Origin: Planktothrix sp. PCC 11201
GTDB taxonomy: Bacteria > Cyanobacteriota > Cyanobacteriia > Cyanobacteriales > Microcoleaceae
Assembly: GCF_900009135.1 (NCBI RefSeq)
Contig: NZ_LT797693.1
Span: forward strand, 82,050-146,049
DNA: 64,000 nt
Direction: 5' to 3'
In this document: positions 27,801-35,858 of the stretch, in pieces
Layout of the letters: each line of letters starts with the position of its first letter
How positions within the stretch are numbered: the stretch's first letter is position 1
Notes under the pieces: model-generated
What the model saw: only the letters and a program-made list of their open reading frames with translations
Database searches by the model: none
Told to the model about the DNA's origin: nothing
Translations under genes and position numbers: made by a program

Positions 27801-28481
27801 TAAAATAATTAAGCAGCGAGATGTTCTTAAAAATTCGATTAATTGAGAGATTTGACGGACGGGGTCGGCAGATAAATTACATTCGGTTTTATCAGCAAAA
27901 AAATGAATTAAATCAATTAAAATATCAGTTAATGGAGGTGCGTTTCGTAGTGATCGCCAGATCACAAATTCAAAATGAGGATGAATTTTTTGAATAAATT
28001 TCACCGATAAAGAAGTTTTTCCCATTCCCCCCATACCCAATACGGCAATGACTCGACAATCTTCTTGTAAAGTCCACTGTTCAAGTTGAGTAAGTTCTTG
28101 AAGACGGCCATAAAACTGAGAGACATCCGGTGCTTCTCCCCAGTCTATATTTTTTTTTGCGGGGGTTGAGGAAACCGGAGGATCGGGGGTTGGATGGGGG
28201 TCAGAGGGGGGAGTGGGAGAAGAAAGACGTTCAATTACGCTCCGAAAATTCTTTTTCCTAACTTTTTCCCCTAACTCATCCGATAATAATTTCCATAACT
28301 TTGGCCCCACATCCTGCTTCAGATATTCGGGAGTGCAGCGATATTCTAAAGCAATTTCATGGTATTTCTGACAGTACCAAGTTCCTTGAAGAACGGCGGT
28401 TTGTGCGTCAGTCAAGTGTTTTCCGGTTTTTTCAAAAACCAATGTATCGGTAATTGCGAGCGCCTGTTCAAATTTCATCAT
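24876..28481 (-). CDS. NB-ARC (STAND) ATPase with fourteen WD40 repeats
   Basis: About 1200 residues from the ATG pair at 28481/28478 (MMKFEQALAITDTLV); an upstream GTG at 28526 is possible. The N-terminal 90 residues are a helix-turn-helix-like domain common in cyanobacterial STAND proteins. The NTPase has a Walker A (VLGMGGMGKTSLSV), Walker B (CLIILDNLE) and the sensor MTSREKPRE. A pentapeptide-like patch (LQDANLQNVNFSGSDLS) leads into 14 WD40 units, two propellers' worth, the first degenerate. Such proteins are signal-triggered ATPase switches of the apoptotic-ATPase class, some acting in phage defence. The specific ligand is unknown. Confidence 0.9.
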   Translation of the reverse strand: MMKFEQALAITDTLVFEKTGKHLTDAQTAVLQGTWYCQKYHEIALEYRCTPEYLKQDVGPKLWKLLSDELGEKVRKKNFRSVIERLSSPTPPSDPHPTPDPPVSSTPAKKNIDWGEAPDVSQFYGRLQELTQLEQWTLQEDCRVIAVLGMGGMGKTSLSVKFIQKIHPHFEFVIWRSLRNAPPLTDILIDLIHFFADKTECNLSADPVRQISQLIEFLRTSRCLIILDNLESILQEGNLVGRYYPGYENYGDLFKRLGETQHQSCLLMTSREKPREIAALEGQTLKIRCLPLLGLDIKNCQAIIHAKGDYSSLEQWQELIERYAGNPLALKIVTTTIYDLFAGNVGEFLQQIQQGTAIFGDIRDLLEQQLGRISKLELETMYWLAINREPCTMVDLRKDLLSITSSVELIEALESLSRRSLIEKGGGSFTQQPVVMEYIIEKLIEKVLQEIETETINILNQYPLIKSQAKDYIRESQTRLILQPIVQKLLNRYRISGELNQKFKTLIQRLKQHRHASGYGGGNLLNLCHHLDLDLAEYDFSQLTLWQAYLQDANLQNVNFSGSDLSRSVFAKTLGNSLTVALGSNGILATGDAEGKIILWTVEDGQQLLVCQGQTVGVKSLTFNSDGTLLASGSEDQTVRLWKVSTGECLNRWSEHQGTVNCVGFRPQGDWLASGSDDQSIRIWDIRSGQCVHQFTGHTESLSTLTWNPNGQQIVSSSEDQTIKLWDVQTRTCLHTFYGNDAWNWAVTFVPSGSTPGKIHLIASSTQEKTVRLWDVNTGQSFHTFEGHQDSVWIVVFSPDGELLASSSDDQTVKLWNIRTGVCLKTLTGLESQVCSLAFSPDSQTLATGSVDQIVQLWDVQTGQRLRTLRGHRHQVWSFVLSPDGRRLASGSDDNKVRLWDVGTGRCLKQLPGHRDWVWSVAFSPDGGLIATGSYDQTVKLWDAQTGECLKTLHGHSDRIQAVTFSSEGVLLASASDDQTVKLWDVQTGELLQTLEGHQRWVGAVAFSPRDQILASGSNDHQIRVWNIVTGECLAVLAGHSDRVHVLGFTDKGSILVSGSYDRSVKCWNIKTGECLQTWRGEIERVQGILFYTHREVWVSGSYDYQVKLWDIATGECVKNLRGHDHPVWSVHGDPHGNFLASGSHDQGIKIWDLHTNECLKTLRADKPYNGLNITGVTGITTAQKVTLKALGAIDLNRDQS

Positions 28482-28845
28482 AACTAACAGATGCAGCCAA
28501 GTTGGTTTTTGCTGTTTATCTTGCACCTTTCTATACCATCGCAGAAATTGTAACAGAAAGCCGTCGTATCGGTACCCATCTTTGATATTCTCAAGGTCAT
28601 AATTGCGTTTTTTGTGGAGAAGATGTTATACCAGTGGGCATGGCTGAACCTTACAATTGTTCTTTTTTGAGGAGTTTATTATTCTTAAATAAAATTTAAA
28701 GTCAGCCTTTTGCAAAAGCTGACTTAGTGATTGTTGAATTTAGATTGTGGCTGTTGAAATCTTCTAATTAAACATTCTGACATAGACAAAATTTAAAAAA
28801 TTGGATTTAAGACATTTTCTCAAAATGGTTTAACAAGAGAGGAAA
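28482..28845. other. intergenic region with a hairpin
   Basis: About 360 bases between two minus-strand genes. It contains the promoter of the NB-ARC/WD40 gene on the left side and a hairpin at 28699-28725. No ORF worth reporting. Confidence 0.4.
28699..28725 (-). terminator. hairpin, likely terminator of the DUF2949 gene
   Basis: AAGTCAGC and GCTGACTT form a perfect 8-bp stem around TTTTGCAAAA. In the minus direction it is followed by TTTAAATTTTATTT. It lies about 120 bases past the stop of the DUF2949 gene. Confidence 0.5.
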
Positions 28846-29133
28846 CTACGCTACCAGCGAAACAGAGATATGTATAGTTTCATCCACAGACTGGGAATAA
28901 TCAGGATAAGAATACATGACTGATTTCGCTTCCATAATGCTGCCAAATCGTTCTAACCAATCAAAAATTCGATCCAGTTGTTCAAGTGTAATTAATCCAT
29001 ACTGCCATAGGATCATCGGTAACTGACCTGAATCCTGTTCGGGGTGGCGCAAAGCCGTGGCAATTGAGGACGCGGGGATCGCTAACTCCCAGCGTAAAAA
29101 TTGAATCAGTTGTGCTTGTTTGGGTGAAATCAT
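28846..29133 (-). CDS. DUF2949 family protein
   Basis: 95 residues. The conserved core is LIQFLRWELAIPASSIATAL followed by GQLPMILWQYGLITLEQLD and FDWLE, the pattern of cyanobacterial DUF2949 proteins. Function is unknown. It is divergent from the gene at 29508 across a region holding a TGTGA-N6-TCACA site, so it could be under cAMP-receptor control (inference). Confidence 0.8.
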   Translation of the reverse strand: MISPKQAQLIQFLRWELAIPASSIATALRHPEQDSGQLPMILWQYGLITLEQLDRIFDWLERFGSIMEAKSVMYSYPDYSQSVDETIHISVSLVA

Positions 29134-29507
29134 TTTGGGGTTCCTACAAATAGGGAATAAAAAAGTTATATCGGGCGTAGAAATTAAGTTCTACAGTATT
29201 AATTGTACCGAAAATCAAGGGCTACTCAGTGACAGATATCCGATGAACCCTGTGATTAAATCTAGCTAATTATGTGATCATCATCACATGGCAAACAATA
29301 ACTACACTCAGTTTCTACAAGATTTTATTTTGGGGGTTGAATTGAGACAATGCTATCACTTTTTGGCTGAACATCGCTTTTTGATGGTACTATAGAAGTT
29401 AGGGTATCTTTGCTGAAAACTGTTGAATAAAAATCAATTCATTAAAAAAATATTAAAAATTCCCAAATTTGATTAATTGTTGAAATGTAACGATTCTTGT
29501 GGCATTT
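29134..29507. other. divergent intergenic region with a CRP-type site
   Basis: 374 bases. The outstanding feature is the TGTGA-N6-TCACA palindrome at 29273-29288. The rest is AT-rich with no ORF. Confidence 0.5.
29273..29288. promoter_or_regulatory. candidate cAMP receptor (SyCRP1-type) binding site
   Basis: TGTGATCATCATCACA is an exact match to TGTGA-N6-TCACA, the consensus for cyanobacterial SyCRP1 and E. coli CRP. It is 140 bases upstream of the DUF2949 start and 220 bases upstream of ATG 29508. The regulator itself is not in the window. Confidence 0.6.
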
Positions 29508-29864
29508 ATGAGAAATTCTATCGTTCAGGGCGTCAAAACAGCAGAATTTATCGAAAAATTGGGTTTAAAACCCCGTCATGAAGTAGAAGGGGTTTGTTCT
29601 CCGATGTCTCTGGGTGAAATTGTTCGTCGTCATGGGATGGATCAAATTTTAGGGGACGGGATACGGATTTTGGATGCGGATACCCTCCCTTTAACCGAAT
29701 ATCCGAATTTGTCCCCTCAACCCGTGCGGTTTAAATCGATGTTCGCCCCCAGCTTATTAACGCAGGTGGACTGTCGCATTAGTATCGGTGCGTTTAAACG
29801 GACAATTCTCAACGGAAACCCTTTAATTTCTGCATCCTTAAAAAATTTATTTAGACCGGATTGA
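29508..29864 (+). CDS. hypothetical protein
   Basis: 118 residues from ATG 29508 (GTG 29499 is also in frame). The sequence has a helical N-terminus (GVKTAEFIEKLGLKPRHEVEG) and VDCRISIGAFKRTILNGNPL near the end. No family, signal peptide or membrane segment was recognised. Reasonable codon use and the clear intergenic setting support a real gene. Confidence 0.5.
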   Translation: MRNSIVQGVKTAEFIEKLGLKPRHEVEGVCSPMSLGEIVRRHGMDQILGDGIRILDADTLPLTEYPNLSPQPVRFKSMFAPSLLTQVDCRISIGAFKRTILNGNPLISASLKNLFRPD

Positions 29865-30005
29865 TCAACTTCGCCAATCAAAAATCACCCCAACTTAGAA
29901 CAAACTATCACAAAATTAAACAAATCTTGGATTTCGTTGGCTCTGTTTTTGAATATACATTATTCTTTAAGTTTTTCCAGACTTTCCCTAGGCTTAAAGA
30001 TGAGG

Positions 30006-31379
30006 TTAAACGACCCGATTTTGCCGAATACATTCAGCATACCATTGAAAACTGGCTTTCGGAATCCGTTTTTGTGTGGGATAATCCACATAAATTAATC
30101 CAAAACGGCGCTGATATCCCCAAGCCCATTCAAAGTTATCCATTAAGCTCCAAACAAAATATCCTTTTAGGGGATATCCTTCAACAATAGCCCGATGTGC
30201 TGAGTGAAAATGCTGACGTAAATACATAATCCGATCAGTATCAATTACCTCGACCTTTTGGTTTAATTCATCTTCAGCAGCACAGCCACTTTCTGTAATT
30301 AGAATAGGTAAATCTGCTCGGTTTAAGGTTTCGCTAATATGACGAATTCCCCAATAAATACATTCAGGAACAATATTCAACCAAGGCATATTCATTCGGG
30401 GATATCCTTTAGGTAATCCGAGAAATTCAAACCCCATAGGATTGTCGGAAGCGCGGACATAGGTAGCCGAGTAAATATTTAATCCTAATTGGTCTAAAGG
30501 TTGATGAATAATTTCTAAATCTCCGGGTAATATATCCGGGGCTTCATTACCTAATAATTCCAGTAAAGCCGGACTATAGGAACCTGTTAAGGCGGGAACC
30601 GTAATACCACCATTTTGACCACATAAATGAAAGGCTTTTTGGGCGGCTAAAATATGTTCTGGGGTTTCCGCAATCGGAACCGTTACCGCACAATTATCGA
30701 CTAGAGAAATAGTACAAGGAACGGGAGAATTAGCTCTAATTGCTTGTACTCCCAATCCATGGGCTAATAGGGCATGATGGGAGGTTTGCCAAACTTCTTT
30801 GGGACGGGAAACAACGGTTCCGGGTGCATGGGGGGGAATGGCATTTACTTGATAGCCTAAATGGGTAAAACAGGGAATTTCATTAATCGTCATCCAATGG
30901 GTAATGCGATCGCCCAATTGACTCACCACAACCGCTACATAATCAGCAAAATCCTGAGCCATTTCTCGACTGCGCCATGACCCATATAAATCCTCCAAAG
31001 CCTGGGGACTATCCCAATGAAATAAAGTAGCATGGGGGGTAATTCCATGGTTTAATAAAGCATCAACTAGCCGTTTATAAAAATCAATTCCGGCTTGATT
31101 GACAGCACCTCTACCATTGGGAATAATTCGCGGCCAAGCGATACTAAATCGATAATGTTTAATCCCCAATTCCACCATCAATTGAATATCGGTTTCATAA
31201 CGATGATAATGGTCGCAAGCGTTTTCCCCTGTGTCTCCATTTAAAACCCGTCCGTCGGTGAGACTGAAGGTATCCCAGACACTCGGTAGACGACCCCCCT
31301 CCCCAACAGCCCCTTCAATCTGATAGGATGCGGTAGCGGCTCCCCAGATAAAATCCAGTGGAAATTGATCACTTACCAT
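30006..31379 (-). CDS. bgl: glycoside hydrolase family 1 beta-glucosidase
   Basis: 457 residues from ATG 31379, with AAGGAG upstream; a TTG at 31388 is less likely. GH1 hallmarks are FIWGAATASYQIEGA at the N-terminus, YRFSIAWPRI, the acid/base Glu in WMTINEIP (about residue 167; usually TxNEP) and the nucleophile Glu in ILITESGCA (about 363; usually TENG). WSLMDNFEWAWGY is near the end. It should hydrolyse beta-glucosides or beta-galactosides in the cytosol. No signal peptide is seen. It stands alone. Confidence 0.93.
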   Translation of the reverse strand: MVSDQFPLDFIWGAATASYQIEGAVGEGGRLPSVWDTFSLTDGRVLNGDTGENACDHYHRYETDIQLMVELGIKHYRFSIAWPRIIPNGRGAVNQAGIDFYKRLVDALLNHGITPHATLFHWDSPQALEDLYGSWRSREMAQDFADYVAVVVSQLGDRITHWMTINEIPCFTHLGYQVNAIPPHAPGTVVSRPKEVWQTSHHALLAHGLGVQAIRANSPVPCTISLVDNCAVTVPIAETPEHILAAQKAFHLCGQNGGITVPALTGSYSPALLELLGNEAPDILPGDLEIIHQPLDQLGLNIYSATYVRASDNPMGFEFLGLPKGYPRMNMPWLNIVPECIYWGIRHISETLNRADLPILITESGCAAEDELNQKVEVIDTDRIMYLRQHFHSAHRAIVEGYPLKGYFVWSLMDNFEWAWGYQRRFGLIYVDYPTQKRIPKASFQWYAECIRQNRVV

Positions 31380-31669
31380 TGACACCAAGCTCCTTAAATA
31401 ATCATTTAACTTTGATTAAAATGGTTCCAGAAATCTATTGAAAATAAGGAACCGTTTGATTTAAATATAGTTTAACAGGGGATAGGGCAAGTGATTGTCA
31501 CTGAGGGAATAGAAGAATAATTTTTACGTTTAGGTTTGATGATTTTATAGTATTTAAGGATATTCTAAAGAAGTGTTAGAATCAAGGAATAGCCATATCA
31601 CACCGGACGGGGGTTGCTCCCAAGTCAAATCAAAGGGTAAATTCCTGATACCTAAAAAATCCTAATTCA

Positions 31670-32308
31670 ATGAGGACTATGATGCTAAACCGATTCAAAG
31701 CGATTTATAGGATAGTGATTTTGAGTTTAGGGTTGGTTTTCCTACTGGGAATCACACCTACTTGGGCTGCTCAGTCCCTCCCTGAACCCAATGCTCAAGG
31801 TAACTATGTGAGCCTATCTTCCCATCTATATTGGCAAGTTGTTGATGCCGATCCGAATGGATTGAATTGTCGGATGGGAAATTCCAGCATTGAAGAAATT
31901 TGGAATCCTGATAACCCTGGATTTCCGAGTATTAGTAATTGGCCAGTGGTCGCCACATTTAAACCCGATGAGATTTTTCGAGCGCAAGTGAGTTATAGTG
32001 GCTTTGTTTTTACCAGAGATGATCAATTTTTACCTTGGATTTTTGTTAAGAAAAAACTTGATGGCACACCCGCAAACTGTTTTGTCCGGGCAAATAGTGC
32101 ATTAATTAAACCCGTTGAAGAACCAAAGAATAATAATATTTCCACGTCGCCCGTCGAAACTCCAAAAGAGAACAATATTTCTATCCAACCCGTTGAAACT
32201 CCACCCGTTGAAATCCCTCCTGATACCAACGTTGTTGAAACTCCACCCGTTGAAACTCCTCCTGATAATAACGTTGTTGATAATACGGAACCCCTTATCG
32301 ACTTGTAA
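31670..32308 (+). CDS. secreted protein with C-terminal VETPP repeats
   Basis: 212 residues. Signal peptide at about 10-33 (YRIVILSLGLVFLLGITPTWA). Residues 40-145 form a small globular, possibly SH3-like, domain (YVSLSSHLYWQVVDADPNGLN... with two Cys). The tail (about 150-205) is made of repeats of PVETP/PVEIPP and DNNVVE. The first 30 residues precede the tail repeats in an otherwise unknown fold. A periplasmic or cell-surface role is likely. ATG 31679 or 31682 are alternative starts. Confidence 0.6.
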   Translation: MRTMMLNRFKAIYRIVILSLGLVFLLGITPTWAAQSLPEPNAQGNYVSLSSHLYWQVVDADPNGLNCRMGNSSIEEIWNPDNPGFPSISNWPVVATFKPDEIFRAQVSYSGFVFTRDDQFLPWIFVKKKLDGTPANCFVRANSALIKPVEEPKNNNISTSPVETPKENNISIQPVETPPVEIPPDTNVVETPPVETPPDNNVVDNTEPLIDL

Positions 32309-32357
32309 GTCTCTGGTGGTTTCTAAGGTCTATTGAGAAACCGTTGTGATAAAAACT

Positions 32358-32383
32358 GTAGGGGTTTGGTCTTCAAACCCCTG
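32358..32383. repeat. palindromic repeat GTAGGGGTTTG..CAAACCCCT
   Basis: GGGGTTTG and CAAACCCC form an 8-bp stem with a 6-base loop, preceded by GTA. It is the same style as 1877-1937 and 10354-10414. A TATAGCAATC, like the terminal repeat of the element at 1842, follows at 32395. It lies right at the 3' end of a truncated Uma2 gene. Confidence 0.55.
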
Positions 32384-32413
32384 GGGTTCATTCCTATAGC
32401 AATCAGCCATCAA

Positions 32414-32608
32414 TCAGGGTTTAATCTGGCACATCGGGATCAATTCCCGATTAATATATCCAGCGGCTCCCAGTGCATCAGTTAGAGCCGCAGCCAGAGC
32501 GGGTTGTTGAACATTTTCCACAGGATCATCGGGTAGTACGAAGTTAGCGGGTAGAGGTTCCCAGGTAATAGTTGGTTTGGCTTTTATATAAGGGGCTTCA
32601 AGTACCAT
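32414..32608 (-). pseudogene. N-terminal remnant of a Uma2 family nuclease
   Basis: The 64 residues from ATG 32608 (MVLEAPYIKAKPTITWEPLP) with VLPDDPVENVQQPALAAALTDAL match, from memory, the N-terminus of long Uma2 proteins, which normally continue for about 150 more residues to the PD-(D/E)xK core. Here the frame ends at TAA/TGA soon after GYINREL, and the following DNA is palindromic-repeat sequence. It looks like a gene truncated by deletion or repeat insertion. A functional small protein is possible but less likely. Confidence 0.55.
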
Positions 32609-32856
32609 TTTATTAACCCTCAACCAGAAATATTTGTGCAAATTTATTGATATTATAGCAACAGATATTAGAAGATTGTTCTCATTACTTGGTGATTAGT
32701 TCTCAGCCAGAAGATGTGGACAAATGACATGAGTTCTGCCGAGAGTCAGGAAACCTCCAATGTTTAAGGTGGATTTGCCTGGAGAGTGAAGGATAGCGAT
32801 CACATTTTTTACTACTTAAATTATGTTCACCAGTTAACCTAAATTTAGAGGAATTT

Positions 32857-34224
32857 ATGACCAGTACAAATCCGTTAGATTGGGAATATCATCAAGTCGA
32901 TCATCTGTTTTTGTTGATTGGTGAAAATCCTTTGCCGAACTATGTGGCGGCAAAGACATTACTGAGAGAAGGTGGTAAGCCTTATCTAGTTTACAGCGAA
33001 CATACTTTTGAGGCTTACAAGCGTCTGAAAGAAGTTTTAGATATTACTGAAGAAGAAAAAGTTGAGCTTTGGAACAACGAAGCTAATGCGTTTAAAATTC
33101 AAAAAGCTATCAAAGACAAAGTAAAACAACTTAAAAAAGACTACCCCAAAAAAACAAGATTTGGATTGAACTATACGGGTGGGACAAAAGCAATGGCTGT
33201 TCATGCCTATCAAGCTTTACTTGACCCAGAATTAAAACTATCTGAAGAACCTCGCTTTAGCTACCTTGATCCTCGTAGCTTACAAATGATGTTTGATCGA
33301 AATAACGGTCAATCAATTGGCAGACCAGTTCCAACTGAAAAATTAGATATAAAAGGAGAAACTCTTTTTAGTTTGCATGGATTGCGATGGAAAGGAGATA
33401 AACCAATTAGTGAGTCGAAATGCTTGGATGCTGCGAATAATCTGATAGACCTTTATCTAAAAATAATAGAAAACAACGAGAAGCAGTATCATAGTAGTCT
33501 AAGCAAGGTAGATGAAACAACTAGGGAATGGCAAGATTGGTGTAAAAAGGTAATGACCCCCAAAACTTGGGAGTATAAGAGCGATAAAAAATATTCTGAT
33601 TGGAAAGATGAGGAGGTACTTGAAAAAGTGGAACTTGACTTGACGACAGCACCAACAGCAATTAAAGACATTTTAATTCCATGTTTTGGGGTAACAAAGG
33701 ATATTTTTTCACTTAAAACTGCAAAAGAAAAAGGAGGGTTTGAAAAAATACACCATGTTTGCGAATGGTTGAACTGTGGGTGGTTAGAACACTATGTCTT
33801 GTCAGAAGTAGGAAAGATATCTGTAAAGCCACCAATCCATGCCGAAGCCGCTTCATTTAATATTGTAGATATTAAGCAAAAGTCAGATGAAGTGTGGGAT
33901 AAGTTTCAATTTGATGTTGCTTTTATGCGGGGCTATCAATTTTTTGCCATATCTTGTACGACTTCTAGCATAGTTGATGTATGCAAAGAAAAACTTTTTG
34001 AAGCTTATGTTAGAGCTAGACAATTAGGAGGTAGTGAAGCAAGGGTTATTTTAGTTTGCTTTAATAAAAAACCAGAAATAATAGCTGACACTTTCTTGTC
34101 TCTGATAAAAGATCAAAAAATAGCTGTGTTCGGACGCAAAGATATTAAGAACTTATCCAAAGCTATTGAAAAGTGGATTGAAAAATTGGATGAAGATGTA
34201 AAAAAATACAGGGGGTCAGTTTAA
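32857..34224 (+). CDS. CARF-domain CRISPR accessory effector (DUF1887/Card1-like)
   Basis: 455 residues. The N-terminal domain (about 10-160) reads as a CARF sensor: LFLLIGENPLPNYVAAKTLL and the ligand-loop motif NYTGGTKAM (105-113), as in proteins that bind cyclic oligoadenylate made by Cas10. The C-terminal half resembles the PD-(D/E)xK nuclease of DUF1887: GWLEHYV (Glu311), FDVAFM (Asp353) and FAISCTT (366-369), but the usual E-x-K is replaced by SCT. FEAYVRARQLGG follows. AGAGGAA (32847-32853) precedes the ATG. Its stop overlaps the Cas10 start (TAATG), so the two are co-translated. It is the first gene of the operon. Confidence 0.85.
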   Translation: MTSTNPLDWEYHQVDHLFLLIGENPLPNYVAAKTLLREGGKPYLVYSEHTFEAYKRLKEVLDITEEEKVELWNNEANAFKIQKAIKDKVKQLKKDYPKKTRFGLNYTGGTKAMAVHAYQALLDPELKLSEEPRFSYLDPRSLQMMFDRNNGQSIGRPVPTEKLDIKGETLFSLHGLRWKGDKPISESKCLDAANNLIDLYLKIIENNEKQYHSSLSKVDETTREWQDWCKKVMTPKTWEYKSDKKYSDWKDEEVLEKVELDLTTAPTAIKDILIPCFGVTKDIFSLKTAKEKGGFEKIHHVCEWLNCGWLEHYVLSEVGKISVKPPIHAEAASFNIVDIKQKSDEVWDKFQFDVAFMRGYQFFAISCTTSSIVDVCKEKLFEAYVRARQLGGSEARVILVCFNKKPEIIADTFLSLIKDQKIAVFGRKDIKNLSKAIEKWIEKLDEDVKKYRGSV

Positions 34225-35855
34225 TGAGCCAGTATATCGCCACAGTTATTGATACAACAGGAATTCAGAAGTACATCTTTGGTAGCAACCGACTAAAAGA
34301 AAATATCGGTGCTTCCCACTTAGTAAAGTTGGCAACAACTGATTGGGTTGAGGAGTTCCTGAAAGATTTTGGTGTTGACAAAATTCATATTCCTAAACCA
34401 GAAGAAAATCAATTAGAACCACGCATAACTCAAGAGGAAAATTTGGTAGCTGAGTTAATTTATGCGGGTGGCGGCAATACCGTTTTGCTGTTCCGAAATC
34501 TTGAAGAACACGCTAGAAAGTTCACTCGCAAGCTAACTAAAAAATTATTAGAAGAAGCACCAGGACTTAATCTTGTAATTGCTCATCATCCTTTTGATTG
34601 GGAACGGCAACTATTACAAGATATAATGGAAAACCATCTAATTAAATGCCAGTTAGATGCTCAAAAAAGACAACCCAGACCTTCTGTTCCATTATTGGGT
34701 TTAGGTGTAACAGCAACTTGCAAGTCAACTGGATTAGTGGCTGTAGAAAATACTGAGGATAAATATGGAATTCCCAAAGGCGAGGGCTATCTTGCTTCGA
34801 GAGAAATCGTTGCAAAACTAAAAGCAGCCAATGACGCTAATAGTGAACTTGAGCAGATGCTCTTTAACAGTAAATATAAGGTGGCTCGTGATGTGGATGA
34901 TATGGGTCGCTCAGAACAAGAAAGCAGTTATATTGCTGTGGTTCACGCTGATGGTAACAGAATGGGCAAGCGATTTGAAGATTATGGAAAAGCAGAGTCT
35001 AAAAACAAACCGATTCCAGACGCAAATCGAGATTTCATTATTGCCATGCGAAAACTATCTTGGGCAGTGCAAAAAGCTGGGAAGCAAGCTTTAATAGCTA
35101 CGGCTGATTTGCTTATCAAGGCTATTGATAAAGACAATAAAGTTGCGGGACAGTTTCAGATCAAAGATAATTATTTACCTTTTCGTCCTATTGTTTATGG
35201 AGGTGATGATGTTGTATTTGTCTGTGATGGTCGCATTGGTTTACCTTTAGCAGCTAAGTTTTTAAAAGCATTTGAAGAAGAAACTAAAGATTTACCTGAT
35301 GGAAAAGGTAAAGCTACAGCTTGTGCGGGGATAGCGATTGTTAAAACTCACTATCCTTTCTCAAGAGCTTACGAACTTTGCGAACAATTATGCAGCAACG
35401 CGAAAAAGTTTTTGCGGAAAGAGACGGACGATTACTCAGATAGAAAACTAATTTTTTCTGCTCTTGATTGGCATATTGCTGCTAGTGGTTTATTAGGTTC
35501 AATTGGAGAAATTCGAGAACGAGAGTATCAAAACGGAAATTTAACAACACGACCTATGCGATCGCACGAATATACTGATTTCTGGCTAACTTGGACTGAT
35601 TTTGCAGAAGTTGTCAGAGCCTTTAATGAAAAAGAACCTTGGAAGGATAAACGTAATAAAATTATTGCACTTCGAGAAGTTTTACGCGAAGGTATAACCG
35701 CAACAGAGCAATTCCTTAAAGCTTACGCGATAGATGAGTTACCCGCTTTCCCTAAAGCTAACTCCTCTCTCAAAGAAAAAGGTTGGGATAGAGGTCATTG
35801 TCGTTACTTTGATGCGATCGAAGCAATGGAATTTTATATCCCATTAGGAGAATAA
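34224..35855 (+). CDS. cas10: type III CRISPR Cas10, lacking an HD domain
   Basis: 543 residues, short for Cas10. It starts directly in the first palm-like domain (IQKYIFGSNRLKENIGASHL; YAGGGNTVLLF at 81-90). The second palm domain has HADGNRMGK (Asp243-Gly244) and YGGDDVVFV (GGDD 326-329), the catalytic site for cyclic oligoadenylate synthesis. No N-terminal HD nuclease and no four-Cys zinc site are present, so target-DNA cleavage is not expected. It should be the large subunit of the effector complex and, on binding target RNA, produce the messenger sensed by the CARF gene just upstream. Confidence 0.9.
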   Translation: MSQYIATVIDTTGIQKYIFGSNRLKENIGASHLVKLATTDWVEEFLKDFGVDKIHIPKPEENQLEPRITQEENLVAELIYAGGGNTVLLFRNLEEHARKFTRKLTKKLLEEAPGLNLVIAHHPFDWERQLLQDIMENHLIKCQLDAQKRQPRPSVPLLGLGVTATCKSTGLVAVENTEDKYGIPKGEGYLASREIVAKLKAANDANSELEQMLFNSKYKVARDVDDMGRSEQESSYIAVVHADGNRMGKRFEDYGKAESKNKPIPDANRDFIIAMRKLSWAVQKAGKQALIATADLLIKAIDKDNKVAGQFQIKDNYLPFRPIVYGGDDVVFVCDGRIGLPLAAKFLKAFEEETKDLPDGKGKATACAGIAIVKTHYPFSRAYELCEQLCSNAKKFLRKETDDYSDRKLIFSALDWHIAASGLLGSIGEIREREYQNGNLTTRPMRSHEYTDFWLTWTDFAEVVRAFNEKEPWKDKRNKIIALREVLREGITATEQFLKAYAIDELPAFPKANSSLKEKGWDRGHCRYFDAIEAMEFYIPLGE

Positions 35856-35858
35856 CTT

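Noticed and set aside
29861-30190. 109-residue plus-strand ORF after the hypothetical gene
   Set aside because: More than half lies antisense to the GH1 gene, the residues show no family pattern, and the overlap with a strongly supported gene explains the open frame.
31560-31669. GC-rich segment before the VETPP protein as a riboswitch
   Set aside because: A GGGGGTTGCTCCC hairpin is visible but it matches no riboswitch class I can recognise.
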